From: Bacillus marinisedimentorum
Lineage (GTDB): Bacteria; Bacillota; Bacilli; Bacillales; Bacillaceae_O
Assembly (NCBI RefSeq): GCF_001644195.2
Contig: NZ_LWBL02000051.1
Coordinates: 1-64,000, forward strand
Direction: 5' to 3'
DNA length: 64,000 nt
Shown piece by piece: positions 26,326 to 35,838 of this stretch (the first letter of the stretch is position 1; the number at the start of each line of letters is the position of its first letter). Made by a program: the position numbers and the translations under genes. The notes under the pieces are model-generated. The model had not been told where the DNA came from, made no database searches, and saw only the letters and a list, made by a program, of their open reading frames with translations.

Positions 26326-26931
26326 CTACTCCATTCGCTCAAATGTTTGAACCATATGGTCATAGTTCATCGCACCGAGTGACACGCTGGCGATGCGCCC
26401 TTTTGTATCGATGAAGTAGGAGGTTGGAATTGGACTTATCCGATATTTCGACGAGACATCAGAAGAAGTGTCCATCAAAATCGGAAATGTCAGTCCGAAA
26501 TCGTCAACAAACGGCTGCACATCTCCAGGCGTCCCTTCTGTTTCAGTCAAATTGACAGCAAGAATTTCAACGTCCTTATCGTTATAAAACTTTTCCATAT
26601 CCGGCATTTCGGCCCGGCAAGGCGGACACCAGGTCGCCCAGAAATTGACAAGGACTTTTTTGCCGCGGTAATCCGAAAGCTTCACCGCCTCGCCGCCAAG
26701 TGTTTCTAATTCAAAGTCCGGAGCCATATCGCCTTTTTGCAGGCCGGTACTTGCCGGCTCTGCAGCAGCTTCCCCGCCGGCTGTATCCGTTTCCGATACG
26801 GATGGACTGGAGACATCCTGTTCCGTGGCCGTATCCGATTCAGGCTCCGCCTCTTTTTTTCCTATCATATCATAGACCGCCCAACCCGCCATAAGAAGAA
26901 CCACAATCAAAACAGCTGCTCTTTTCACCAT
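26326..26931 (-). CDS. Membrane-anchored TlpA/ResA-like thiol-disulfide oxidoreductase
   Basis: A 201-residue protein: an N-terminal signal anchor (AAVLIVVLLMAGWAVYDM), a 45-residue acidic Ser/Thr/Glu-rich linker, then a thioredoxin fold from about residue 65 with catalytic WCPPC in VNFWATWCPPCRAEMP and the cis-proline region ISPIPTSYFID. Family members (ResA, StoA, CcmG) use electrons delivered by CcdA to reduce apocytochrome c or spore-envelope thiols outside the membrane. The directly upstream CcdA supplies that partner. GGGAGGGACAAGGGA precedes ATG 26931. Confidence 0.88.
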   Translation of the reverse strand: MVKRAAVLIVVLLMAGWAVYDMIGKKEAEPESDTATEQDVSSPSVSETDTAGGEAAAEPASTGLQKGDMAPDFELETLGGEAVKLSDYRGKKVLVNFWATWCPPCRAEMPDMEKFYNDKDVEILAVNLTETEGTPGDVQPFVDDFGLTFPILMDTSSDVSSKYRISPIPTSYFIDTKGRIASVSLGAMNYDHMVQTFERME

Positions 26932-26953
26932 TCCCTTGTCCCTCCCGCACTTT

Positions 26954-27697
26954 TTATCCTAATTTACCGAACCATGTATCCTGCACAAACTGAAGCAAAG
27001 TATTTGAAATCCTCGCCATCTGCCCGGTGTAAAGCAGAATGCCCATAACTACCATCAAGCTTCCCCCGGCTTTCATGACTACCTGGCTGTGTTTCATCAC
27101 CCACCTTGCCGACCCGAGGAAATACGAAAAGACGAGAAACGGCAGCGCAAACCCGATAACGTACGCCAGTGTATAAACAAGCCCCTGTGCCGGCTCATTG
27201 GCGGCAAGCAGCAGTATTGATGCAAAGATAGGCCCGATGCACGGCGTCCATCCCGCCGCAAAGCCCATTCCGACAAAGACGGTGCCCATATAACCGACAG
27301 GCTTCTTTGAAAATCTGAACCTTTTATCTTTCATGAGCCATTTGAAATTGATCCAGCCGGCCACAAATAATCCCATCACAACGATGAACACGCCGGCCAG
27401 ACGCTGGATAAGCAGACCCGAATCCCCGGAAAGCAGCCCTTGAATCCACGACCCCAAATAAGACGCACCGATTCCAAGACTAATAAAAATCAGCGAAACC
27501 CCAAACAGGAAAAAGCTTGAATGAAGAAGCACTTTCGTTTTGACTTTTTTGTCCTTCTGTTCCTCAATTTCTTTGACACTCATTCCGGTGATATACGACA
27601 GATAAGCCGGAAACAGCGGCAGCGTACAGGGCGACAAAAATGACAATGCACCTGCCCCAAACGCCAGCCAGATTGTTACATCTGCTGCTGAAGTCAT
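26954..27697 (-). CDS. ccdA: CcdA-family thiol-electron transporter
   Basis: A 247-residue protein with six hydrophobic segments and the two membrane cysteines of the family in ALSFLSPCTLPLFPAYLSY and GFAAGWTPCIGPIFASI. CcdA carries electrons from cytoplasmic thioredoxin across the membrane to thioredoxin-like proteins outside, here the TlpA-like protein encoded next. The start codon overlaps the stop of the upstream membrane-protein gene (GTATGA), so translation is coupled. Confidence 0.9.
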   Translation of the reverse strand: MTSAADVTIWLAFGAGALSFLSPCTLPLFPAYLSYITGMSVKEIEEQKDKKVKTKVLLHSSFFLFGVSLIFISLGIGASYLGSWIQGLLSGDSGLLIQRLAGVFIVVMGLFVAGWINFKWLMKDKRFRFSKKPVGYMGTVFVGMGFAAGWTPCIGPIFASILLLAANEPAQGLVYTLAYVIGFALPFLVFSYFLGSARWVMKHSQVVMKAGGSLMVVMGILLYTGQMARISNTLLQFVQDTWFGKLG

Positions 27698-28362
27698 ACC
27701 ATACCCCTCCGATTTTTTGTTTGTGTTATATAAATGATTGAACCTGCCAGTAAGATGAACAAGTACCAGCGGTCAACCAGCACCCCCATGACGGTCAGCA
27801 ATGGAGAAAAATAAGAAACGGCCAGCTTCATCCCCAGCCACGCCACCCAGACACCTGCCAATCGCCGAAAGCTTACCTCTTTAAATGTAAGATAAAGAAT
27901 GATGACCAGCAGGAAACCGAACTCAACCAGATCGGCAGATGAAACGCCTGAGTAAATATATACGATCGATAAAAACTTGTGGATCAACAATGCCGGCAGC
28001 AGGATTTGCAGCCCGGCTTCAAATAACTCCCTGCTGCCAGCCTGCTTTTGTTTGATCAAATATGCAGCTTGCAAGGCAACCGCTGCACTCGCCAAATAAA
28101 AACTCTTCCTGCCGCTTGGGTACGAAAGAACCGCCCGCGGTTCCTCTATGAATAACGGGAATTGAATGACAATTTTGCCGAACAGAAACACGATGACAAA
28201 TGTTGCGGCAAGGCCGCTTACCGTTTCTAACAATCTCTTTCTGTCATCATCAGGCATGCCCGAAAACATCCTGAAAAAAAAGGCCCCTCCGATTATTCCC
28301 ACTAACACAATCAGCCAGGTGAATCTTGCGGCCACCACTCCCAAAACAAGAGAATTGAACAT
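27694..28362 (-). CDS. Polytopic membrane protein of the ccdA operon, unknown function
   Basis: A 222-residue membrane protein with about seven hydrophobic segments (for example ARFTWLIVLVGIIGGAFFF, VSGLAATFVIVFLFGKIVI and YLFILLAGSIIYITQ). No cysteine pair or known signature is visible. I do not recognise the family. It is the first gene of the operon that continues with ccdA, the TlpA-like gene, the response regulator and the kinase, and it overlaps ccdA, which suggests a role in the same thiol-electron system. ATG 28362 is preferred over 28377 because AGGAGG lies five nt upstream. Confidence 0.7.
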   Translation of the reverse strand: MFNSLVLGVVAARFTWLIVLVGIIGGAFFFRMFSGMPDDDRKRLLETVSGLAATFVIVFLFGKIVIQFPLFIEEPRAVLSYPSGRKSFYLASAAVALQAAYLIKQKQAGSRELFEAGLQILLPALLIHKFLSIVYIYSGVSSADLVEFGFLLVIILYLTFKEVSFRRLAGVWVAWLGMKLAVSYFSPLLTVMGVLVDRWYLFILLAGSIIYITQTKNRRGMV

Positions 28363-28699
28363 ATACGCCTCCTGCACAATGCTGTTTTACTCCTGCTCCC
28401 AGTGTAATGGTGAATTGTTAATGTTTTATGAACGGGGGTGTTTCCATTCGATATTTTTGTGGCTTATGCGAGGGGATGCCAACCAGGCGGTTTTACCGGC
28501 ATTCTTTACCAGGGTTGGATTAGGCAGGTGCACGGAAATGGCCGAAATTGGGCAGTACACGGGATCGCCAAATTTCAGTAATGAAGTCTAGGTATGGAAT
28601 TCGTGCGTTTTACTTGTTTTGCAACATAAAAACAACCTCATCTTTTTCATACTCTCCTTGCAGTCCAAAAAAAGAATTGTTTGCAAGGCATAATTACAG

Positions 28700-29400
28700 C
28701 TTTTCACTTAGCATCGGTTGGATTTTCACACCGCATCCCAGCTGTTTTACGCCAAACCCTGTCAATTTCATGCATACCACTCCGGTTTTTGCGCTATACA
28801 GCCAAACTTTCACGCCGAAACCTCGGTTTCACGCCAAAAGAATTCTCTCAGGGGACCGGGGTTGCCCTTTCGCGCCGTATCTCGGCTTTTTCACGCCAAA
28901 CCCTGCCACTTTCACGCGCACTACTCCGGTTTTTGCGCCGTACAGCCAAACTTTCACGCCGAAACCTCGGTTTCACGCCGCTACCCCATGCTTTCACGCC
29001 AAGAGAATTCTCTCAGAGGACCGGGGTTGCCCTTTCGCGACGTATCTCGGCTTTTTCGCGAAAACCTTTCAATTTCACGCATACTACCCCGTTTTTTTTC
29101 GCCGTAGAGCCAAACTTTCACGCCGAAACCACCGTTTCACGCCGCTAACCCATGCTTTCACGCCAAAAGAATTCTCCCAGCGGACCGGGGGGTGTCCTTT
29201 CACGCCGAATCCCGTCGGTTTCACGCCAAACCCTGCCACTTTCACGCGTAACACTCCGTTTTTTGCGCCGTACAGCCAAACTTTCACGCCGAAACCTCGG
29301 TTTCACGCCGCTAACCCATGCTTTCACGCCAAAAGAATCATCTCAGGGGACCGGGGTTGCCCTTTCATCCCGCATCTCGGCTTTATCGCGACAAACCCGA
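28700..29400 (+). repeat. Family B repeat array with about 165-bp higher-order period
   Basis: TTTCACGCC and close variants recur about every 20-21 bp (for example at 28808, 28828, 28890, 28951, 28971, 28992). Eight such sub-repeats form a block of about 165 bp. The block junction AGAATTCTCTCAGGGGACCG recurs at about 28840, 29005, 29169 and 29335 (spacings 165, 164, 166), so there are about four higher-order copies. Long open frames on both strands here are produced by the repeat. I see no gene in 28363-29482. Confidence 0.85.
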
Positions 29401-29482
29401 TCTTTTCCAAGACAAGCCCCTCTGCTTACATGCACCAACTCGGCTCAACACCGCGAAACAGTCCCTGAATTAACCATTAAAA

Positions 29483-29510
29483 AAGGCCGAATCCCATCAG
29501 ATTCGGCCTT
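29483..29510 (-). terminator. Terminator of the FusB-like gene
   Basis: Perfect 11-bp stem AAGGCCGAATC / GATTCGGCCTT immediately after the stop codon, followed by TTTTAATGG on the minus strand. Confidence 0.85.
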
Positions 29511-29514
29511 CCGC

Positions 29515-30159
29515 TTACTTTGTCTTTACATTCCTGATAAATTTCTCCAAATATTCCGTGTCCGTGATATTGCTATTGCACTCTTCACTATCAGCACAAA
29601 AATAATTTCCGAGTGACCGGTACTGGTCTCCACTGGATTTTTCCGTTACTGCCGTCACAAGCGCAACATTTGTATACTCGTTGCACAGTGAACAGATGTT
29701 TTTCTTGCCCACCGGTGTATACCGCCCCGCAATTCCAGTCAGTTTGCCGTCAAGCTCGTAAATGATGAATTTACGGTTTTGGCCGGCATCGTTCCAACCC
29801 AGATAGGTGAGTTCCGTCCAGTTGATCGATTCCCAATCCGGAAGTGCCAGCTTCTTGTTTTTCCTGAAAAGCTTCTTCACTTCCCTTTCCGTCATTTTCG
29901 GGAAAGGGATGCGATACTCGGAAAGTTTTTCGAGATAAGCTGTTAATTGCTCCTCTGTTTTCAAATCTGTTATAAGGCCAAGCAGGTGTTTCTGCTGACC
30001 GTCTGCTTCAGGAAACATGTCGAGGACCTTTGCTTCTGCCCCATATTTGACTGCTTCAAGAACATCTTTGTCAGTAACCGAATTCAGTGCGTTTTGAATG
30101 ATCACTCCCTGTTTTCTGACTACATTGAATTGATGATTATGAATAAATGGCTCGGACAT
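29515..30159 (-). CDS. FusB/FusC-family EF-G-binding protein
   Basis: A 214-residue cytoplasmic protein with the two-domain layout of FusB-type proteins: an N-terminal four-helix bundle (about 1-85) and a C-terminal domain with a four-cysteine zinc site, CSLCN near residue 157 and CADSEECN near residue 190. FusB and FusC bind EF-G, help release it from the ribosome and give fusidic acid resistance. Chromosomal Bacillaceae homologues have the same fold, but whether they protect against fusidic acid is not known. Start ATG 30159 has AGGAGG upstream. Monocistronic. Confidence 0.85.
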   Translation of the reverse strand: MSEPFIHNHQFNVVRKQGVIIQNALNSVTDKDVLEAVKYGAEAKVLDMFPEADGQQKHLLGLITDLKTEEQLTAYLEKLSEYRIPFPKMTEREVKKLFRKNKKLALPDWESINWTELTYLGWNDAGQNRKFIIYELDGKLTGIAGRYTPVGKKNICSLCNEYTNVALVTAVTEKSSGDQYRSLGNYFCADSEECNSNITDTEYLEKFIRNVKTK

Positions 30160-30420
30160 CGCCAGGCCTCCTTACTTTAGAAATAAATAACGTACGCGAC
30201 AGTACTGCTGATGACTTCAGGACCCCTTCATTATATCACTGATGGCTGTTATTCATTCCAGCTTTGGCGTCTAACAAAAGAATGACATTTACTTGACCTG
30301 TAAAGTCCAATCCAGTTCTTTTTGCTCAGCTGAATTCATCCATCAGTCATAACTGCCTACTTCAAAAATGAACCAAATCTACTGTTTTTTAATAATAGTG
30401 TCAAAATCTTGTAATTTTTG

Positions 30421-30449
30421 TTGAAATTTTCTGCCATTCTATTTATTTT
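30421..30449 (+). promoter_or_regulatory. Candidate SigA promoter of the 5'-nucleotidase gene
   Basis: -35 TTGAAA (30421-30426), 17-nt spacer, -10 TATTTT (30444-30449), 36 nt before the start codon and 22 nt before the AGGAGGG ribosome binding site. The rest of the 30160-30485 gap shows no gene. Confidence 0.5.
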
Positions 30450-30485
30450 ATTGATGAATCTCAGCAAATTAGGAGGGAAAAAAGT

Positions 30486-32106
30486 ATGAGTCTACTAAAA
30501 ACATTATCAGCAGCTGCCTTATCGGTAACATTGCTCGCTGCACCGCTTTTTTCAGGTCACACAGAAGCGAAAACGGATAACTATAAGCATCGCTACAAAT
30601 CTGTCCAGCTTCTGGCTATCAATGACTTCCACGGAAAACTGAATGTTACACGCACAATTAAAGACGAAAACGGTAATGTTATCGGAACAGCAGGCGGGGC
30701 CGATTACCTTGCTGCCTATTTGCGGGAACATGAAGAAGAAAATAAGAAGAACACGTTAATGTTACATAATGGTGATATGGTCGGTGCAAGCCCGCCTGTA
30801 TCAGCATTGCTGCAGGATGAACCGACAATTCAATATTTGAACATGCTCGGCTTTGACATCGGCACTCTCGGAAACCATGAATTTGATGAAGGCACCGAGG
30901 AAATGCTGCGCCTGATTAACGGCGGCTATCATGAAGAAACAGGCTATTTTGAAGGAGCGAATTTCCCATACACGGCTGCCAATGTGCTTGATAAAGAGAC
31001 TGGCGAACCGATTCTTCCTCCTTATGTCGTGAAGAAAGTAAACGGCATGCCGATCGGGTTCATCGGCGTCGTCACAACGGAAACACCTTCGATTGTCATT
31101 CCTGAAGGAGTGGCAAATGTCGAGTTCATTGACGAAGCGGAAGCAATCAATAAAGCTGCTGCCGAGCTGAAAGAACAGGGTGTTGAAGCAATTGTCGTCA
31201 TGTCCCACGTGCCGGGAAGTTCCAATACGGACGGCAGTGGTGCTGGCGGCGAACTTGTCGATATGGCAAATGCAGTCGATGACGAAATCGATATCATTTA
31301 CGGCGGACACAACCATGCTTACACAAATACGCTTGTAGACGGAAAGCTGCTCGTGCAGTCTTATTCCTACGGTACAGCATTTTCTGATGTCGACTCTGAT
31401 AGATCCGAAAACGAAAGATATCGTCCATAAAGAGGCGGAAATCGTCACTACTTTCCATGAAGGCATCGAGCCGGCAAAAGATGTCCAGGAGTTTGTGGCA
31501 AGCTACGAGCAGCAGGTCGCACCGCTTGTGGAACAGGTCGTGGCAACAGCTGCACAACCCCTTACCAGAGAACAGGATGACAGCGGTGAATCCCCGCTCG
31601 GCAACCTGATCGCCGACGCCCAGCGTGCCACAATGGAAACTGATTTTGCCTTCATGAACCCGGGCGGCGTCAGAGACAACATTGATGCAGGCGATATCAC
31701 ATGGGGCGAACTGTATAACGTCCAGCCGTTCAATAACACACTCGTTGAAATGACGTTAACCGGCGACCAGATTTACAGGCTGCTGGAACAGCAGTGGAAA
31801 GAAGACGATGCGGACATCCTGCAAGTTTCCGGACTGACGTATACATGGGATGCAAGTGCCCCAATCGGTGAAAAAGTCGTTCCAGGTTCTGTTGCAACAG
31901 AAGACGGCACAGCTATTGACCCGGCTGCTGCGTATTCCGTAACCGTCAATTCCTTTATGGCAGCCGGCGGTGATGGCTTCACCGTTCTTACAGAAGCCGA
32001 TGACCAGGTAACCGGCCCTGTCGATCTTGATGCACTCGTCGATTACCTTGAAGCACTTGATGGGCCTGTCACAGCTCCGGCAACCGACAGGATCGACGTC
32101 CAGTAA
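30486..32106 (+). pseudogene. Secreted 5'-nucleotidase / metallophosphatase, broken by a frameshift
   Basis: Two overlapping frames together encode a full-length secreted 5'-nucleotidase (about 540 residues). Signal peptide at residues 1-29. The metallophosphatase domain follows with metal ligands in AINDFHGKL, HNGDMVGASPP, GNHEFDEG, VMSHVPG and GGHNHAYTNT. The C-terminal nucleotidase domain starts after the break, with SPLGNLIADAQR and NPGGVRDNIDAGDITWGELY. The first frame leaves the family sequence at about 31395 (GTCGAC-T-CTGATAGATCCG), consistent with one extra T. The downstream part reads cleanly in the next frame. This is either a recent inactivating mutation or a sequencing error. Without repair the product would be 314 residues, ending just after the metal-binding domain. 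Confidence 0.8.
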
Positions 32107-32113
32107 AGACCCT

Positions 32114-32153
32114 AAGAAAGCTTGTTTCCTATCAAGAGGAAGCAAGCTTTCTT
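32114..32153 (+). terminator. Terminator of the 5'-nucleotidase gene
   Basis: Stem AAGAAAGCTTG / CAAGCTTTCTT around a partly paired loop, followed by TTAATAT. It sits between convergent genes and may act on both strands. Confidence 0.75.
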
Positions 32154-32200
32154 TTAATATAGAAACTTATCTTCAAAGGTTATCAACATGCTCTTATCTC

Positions 32201-33469
32201 TTAATCCATTTCATCTGCTTCTTTTGTAATCATGACCTTCGTGATCTTGTTCCGCTCCACTTCCAACACCTCAAAGTAAAGGGGGCCCCTGCTTAACGTT
32301 TCTTTTTCCCCTGGTATATGGCCAAACTCTTTCAGCAAAAACCCTGCAATGATATCCTCTTCTTCCGGAATCCTTGTCCTGAACACATCATTCAGGCGGC
32401 TGATCGATAATTTGCCGTGACAAATGATATGGGTATCCGTCATTTCATCAATAAGCACTTCTTCTTCCTCATCGGTTTCATCCTCGATTTCCTGCCCGAT
32501 CATCGCTTCAATAATATCTTCACTGGATATGATTCCCGTTGTTCCTCCGTATTCATCCAGCACAATGGCCAGGTGTTTTTTCGCGTTCAGCATCATCTTA
32601 AAAACTTTTGCAATCGATGTTGTTTCACCGACAAAGAGCGGTTCATTGTCTGTGAAATCATACAGGCTTTTATCGTGATCCACCGACCATTTTAATAGCT
32701 GTTTTGAATGGAACACGCCTACAATAGTATCCATGTTACCCTTATACACCGGAAACCTTGTATGCCTGCTGTTTAAGACGATTTCCCTCGCTTCTTCAAA
32801 AGAAGACGCCCACGGGATGCCCGTAATTTCTACCCGGGGTGTTTTCAAAGCGTCGCGAACATCTTTGTTGGCAAAATCGATAGCACCTTTTATCCGCTGG
32901 CTCTCTTCATTTTTAAAAGTTCCTTCAATGGAAGCGATATCGACCATGGTCATCAATTCTTCCCTGGAAAGGCTCGTCTCCTGAACGGCACCTCCCGTGA
33001 AAAATTTAATGATGAAATTGGTGAAACTGGACATCAAAAAGGTAATCGGCTTCAACACCCATACCAGAGCAGCAATAACAGGCAGCACGATATAAGCAAC
33101 TTTATCTGCAAACGTCGCTGCAATCGTTTTCGGCAGCACTTCGGCAAAAATGATTAAAACAATTGTTAAAATACCGGTGGCAATGCCAACATTAAAATCG
33201 TAGCTGAGTGCAAAAATCGTTACAAGTGTGGGCAGCATAATATTTGAAATATTGTTTCCGATCAGGATCGAGGTGATCATTCGATCGGGACGGGAAATCA
33301 GCTTAAGCATTTTTTTTGATCTTGGATCGTCATTTTCCGCTCTTGTTTTCACTTTCATCCGGTTGACAGCCGTCAGCGCTGTCTCACTCCCGGATAAAAA
33401 GAATGACACCAGAATAAAAAAGATGATGGCAAATACCACATCAAACCCTCCAAATTGGTCAAATTTCAT
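32201..33469 (-). CDS. CNNM/CorC-type membrane protein with CBS pair (MpfA-like)
   Basis: A 422-residue protein. A DUF21/CNNM membrane domain (about 1-190) carries FFLSGSETALTAVNRMKVKT and EVLPKTIAATFADKVAY, both conserved in magnesium-linked CNNM/CorC proteins. A CBS pair (about 205-335) includes HLAIVLDEYGGTTGIIS, and a C-terminal CorC_HlyC domain follows. Bacillus and Staphylococcus members such as MpfA protect against excess Mg2+, probably by export. The same role is inferred here. Monocistronic on the minus strand. Confidence 0.85.
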   Translation of the reverse strand: MKFDQFGGFDVVFAIIFFILVSFFLSGSETALTAVNRMKVKTRAENDDPRSKKMLKLISRPDRMITSILIGNNISNIMLPTLVTIFALSYDFNVGIATGILTIVLIIFAEVLPKTIAATFADKVAYIVLPVIAALVWVLKPITFLMSSFTNFIIKFFTGGAVQETSLSREELMTMVDIASIEGTFKNEESQRIKGAIDFANKDVRDALKTPRVEITGIPWASSFEEAREIVLNSRHTRFPVYKGNMDTIVGVFHSKQLLKWSVDHDKSLYDFTDNEPLFVGETTSIAKVFKMMLNAKKHLAIVLDEYGGTTGIISSEDIIEAMIGQEIEDETDEEEEVLIDEMTDTHIICHGKLSISRLNDVFRTRIPEEEDIIAGFLLKEFGHIPGEKETLSRGPLYFEVLEVERNKITKVMITKEADEMD

Positions 33470-34119
33470 CGTTATTGTTTTTCTACCCTTATATAATTGC
33501 TTTTATCCTTATTAAGCCAGATGTATTTGCCCGATTTCCAGGGGGAATTTCCGATCATAGTGATGGAACTGCCGGCTCCATTATAAATCGTACGTAATCA
33601 TTTGCGGTTCGATTGGGGTCCCCAGTCCAACTAGTTGGGCGGTTCCCTTTCTCAGGCACACTTCATACTATCCGTCTCCATCAACCGCTGCAGTACTTTT
33701 TAGAAGGATTATTCAGGACAATATATCTCTATAATTACGCTATTCTCTGATTAATCACCCGGCCATCTCCTTTTTATAAGCACACTTCACATGCAATCAT
33801 TACAAAAAATCAGCCGCCCTCAAATTACATGATTTAGTCTTATAACAAGACAACCACCTTCTGGCAAAGGCCAGTCTTCAGCTCTCTTACCCGATATATA
33901 TTCAACCGCCCCGACCAGGATCGACAGGTTTTCCAACAGGAACCCGATCCCACCTTTTCCCCTCTATTCCCCGGGAAACAATCTTTGCTATTAGCGAAAT
34001 GAAAATCGGGTATAGAAATTAAATGTGGACAAATCTAAGGCTCATCCTTTTCATTTCTTACAAAATTAGATTATACTGTATATTTAGGTACTCGAAATAA
34101 CCAAAGAAGGTGTTATGTT
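33470..34119. other. 650-bp intergenic region without a recognised gene
   Basis: Between divergent genes. No frame with a start signal and credible product is seen. Near the right end, TATACT with TATACTGTATA (34072-34082) probably belongs to the promoter of the MFS gene. The rest is non-repetitive. Confidence 0.5.
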
Positions 34120-35349
34120 TTGACTCAAGACCAAATAGGGAAACGCAACCTTGCGATCATGTGGTTTGCGAATTTCTTTATTGCCGGCAGCATGACAATG
34201 GTAATGCCGTTTTTATCTTTATATATTGAAAAGTTGAGCACTCTTCCCGAAGCGGATGTCCAGCTATGGTCCGGACTCGTTTTCGGGGTTACGTTTGTTA
34301 CAGCGTTTATTTTCTCTCCGATTTGGGGACGTTTTGGCGATAAGTACGGACGGAAGCCGATATTGGTCATTGCCGGCTTCGGCCTGGCGGCAAGTGTCCT
34401 TCTGATGGGATTTGTTACTTCGGTGATGCAGCTCTTCATTTTAAGATTGTTCATGGGAGTGTTCACCGGATTCATATCCACATCACAGGCGCTCATTTCC
34501 ACGCAAACGCCGAAAAGCACATCCGGTAAAGTACTCGGCACGCTGCAGACCGGAAGTGTATCCGGCAGTTTGTTCGGACCGCTGCTCGGCGGTGTGCTTG
34601 CGGATGCTGTAGGGTTTGCGGCAACATTCCAGATGACGGCCATCACTCTTATACTGGCTGCAATCTTTGTTCTTTTTGGAGTAAAAGAATTCCGTCTTGA
34701 ATCGAAAGAGGAATCGAAAAAGAACTATTCACGCAAAGAAGTTCTCCAATATATATTTGCAGACCCGGTGCTGATTATGGTCATGGTGATTTCCATGTTC
34801 GTCCAGATCGCCCATTTCAGTATCCAGCCGATCCTGGCCCTTTATGTCAGTGAACTTCATGGTCCGGTAAACCTTGCCTTTTTCTCAGGCCTGGCCTTTT
34901 CGATCGCCGGTCTCGGCAACTTGATGATGACCCGGAACTGGGGACGGCTTGCCGATAAAATCGGCTATGAAAAAGTCATGATCCTGCTTCTCGTCCTTTC
35001 AGCTGTTTTCTATTTTCCGGGAGCATTTGTAAGCAACATCTGGCAGCTTGTCGGACTGAGGTTCATGCTTGGCCTGGTAATCGGCGGAATCATTCCGGTG
35101 CGGACAGCGTATATTCGCCAGGTCGCTCCTGTTTCCATTCAGGGCGAGGTGCTGGGCTACAATACGAGCCTCCGTTTTCTCGGCAATGTCATCGGCCCTG
35201 CACTCGGCGGATTCATCGCCAGCATATCCGGCATTTCATCCGTATTTTTTGTGACGACAGGATTGCTTGCTGTCAGCGCAATGCTTCTCGCGGGCAGCGT
35301 CAATCGCCGTTCACAGCAGGCCGGTCAAAATCTGTCATTGAATCGTTGA
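34120..35349 (+). CDS. MFS multidrug-type efflux transporter (DHA1)
   Basis: A 409-residue transporter with twelve hydrophobic segments. Motif A lies in the loop between helices 2 and 3 (GRFGDKYGRKPILV) and a related motif in the second half (GRLADKIGYEKVM). FGPLLGGVLADAVGFAATFQ in helix 5 matches motif C of drug:H+ antiporters, which indicates efflux. The natural substrate is unknown. Start TTG 34120 follows AGAAGGTG. Monocistronic with its own terminator. Confidence 0.85.
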   Translation: MTQDQIGKRNLAIMWFANFFIAGSMTMVMPFLSLYIEKLSTLPEADVQLWSGLVFGVTFVTAFIFSPIWGRFGDKYGRKPILVIAGFGLAASVLLMGFVTSVMQLFILRLFMGVFTGFISTSQALISTQTPKSTSGKVLGTLQTGSVSGSLFGPLLGGVLADAVGFAATFQMTAITLILAAIFVLFGVKEFRLESKEESKKNYSRKEVLQYIFADPVLIMVMVISMFVQIAHFSIQPILALYVSELHGPVNLAFFSGLAFSIAGLGNLMMTRNWGRLADKIGYEKVMILLLVLSAVFYFPGAFVSNIWQLVGLRFMLGLVIGGIIPVRTAYIRQVAPVSIQGEVLGYNTSLRFLGNVIGPALGGFIASISGISSVFFVTTGLLAVSAMLLAGSVNRRSQQAGQNLSLNR

Positions 35350-35352
35350 TAT

Positions 35353-35389
35353 AAAAGCCAGCTCTTTCATCACAAAAGAGCTGGCTTTT
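35353..35389 (+). terminator. Terminator of the MFS gene
   Basis: Perfect 15-bp stem AAAAGCCAGCTCTTT / AAAGAGCTGGCTTTT just after the stop codon, running into TTTTT. Confidence 0.9.
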
Positions 35390-35754
35390 TAGATCACATC
35401 AATTGTTTTTCGGAAACCATAGAAAGGCCTGAACCCCATTTTCTGATAAAGGCATTGGATGTGATCGAGCAATGCCCGGCCTGCTCCTATCCCCCTGTAC
35501 TGCCGGGCGATCAGCATCTCGCAAACGTATAGCGTAATATACTATTCTGTCATTCCGCTGAGACAGCCGGCGATCTCGCCGCCAATGACTGCCACCATCG
35601 CAGCATTCGAATTTTTCCACGCTGATTGAACATCGTCTTTCCGATTGGCAAAAGAAGTCCATCCTTCTGCCCCATTGAGACTGTGAATATCCGCCACATC
35701 TCTTTCTGAAAACGGCCTGATGACAACCGTGAACTCATTTATGTTCCGTTCCAT
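35389..35754 (-). pseudogene. Decayed GNAT acetyltransferase gene with in-frame TAG
   Basis: The frame opens at ATG 35754 (RNINEFTVVIRPFSERDVAD) and reaches ...GCLSGMTE, then a TAG stop at 35542-35544. The same frame continues after the stop as YITLYVCEMLIA, RQYRGIGAGRALLDHI (the acetyl-CoA-binding loop R/Q-x-x-G-x-G/A of GNAT enzymes) and QKMGFRPFYGFRKTIDVI. The segment between LLDHI and QKMGF is about 20-25 residues shorter than in typical GNAT proteins, suggesting an internal deletion as well. The final codons run into the MFS terminator. A stop plus a deletion makes this a pseudogene rather than a single read error. Confidence 0.75.
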
Positions 35755-35838
35755 AGGTTAACCCTCCCGTTTGTTTGCCTGATACCGTTAAAACTTTTTC
35801 GACAAACCGGTTGGATACCCTTTGATGAATTCATTCTA

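Noticed and set aside
28548-29468. Long open frames on both strands within the 28.7-kb array
   Set aside because: All three plus frames and the minus strand remain open because the stop-poor repeat is duplicated. None has a start signal.
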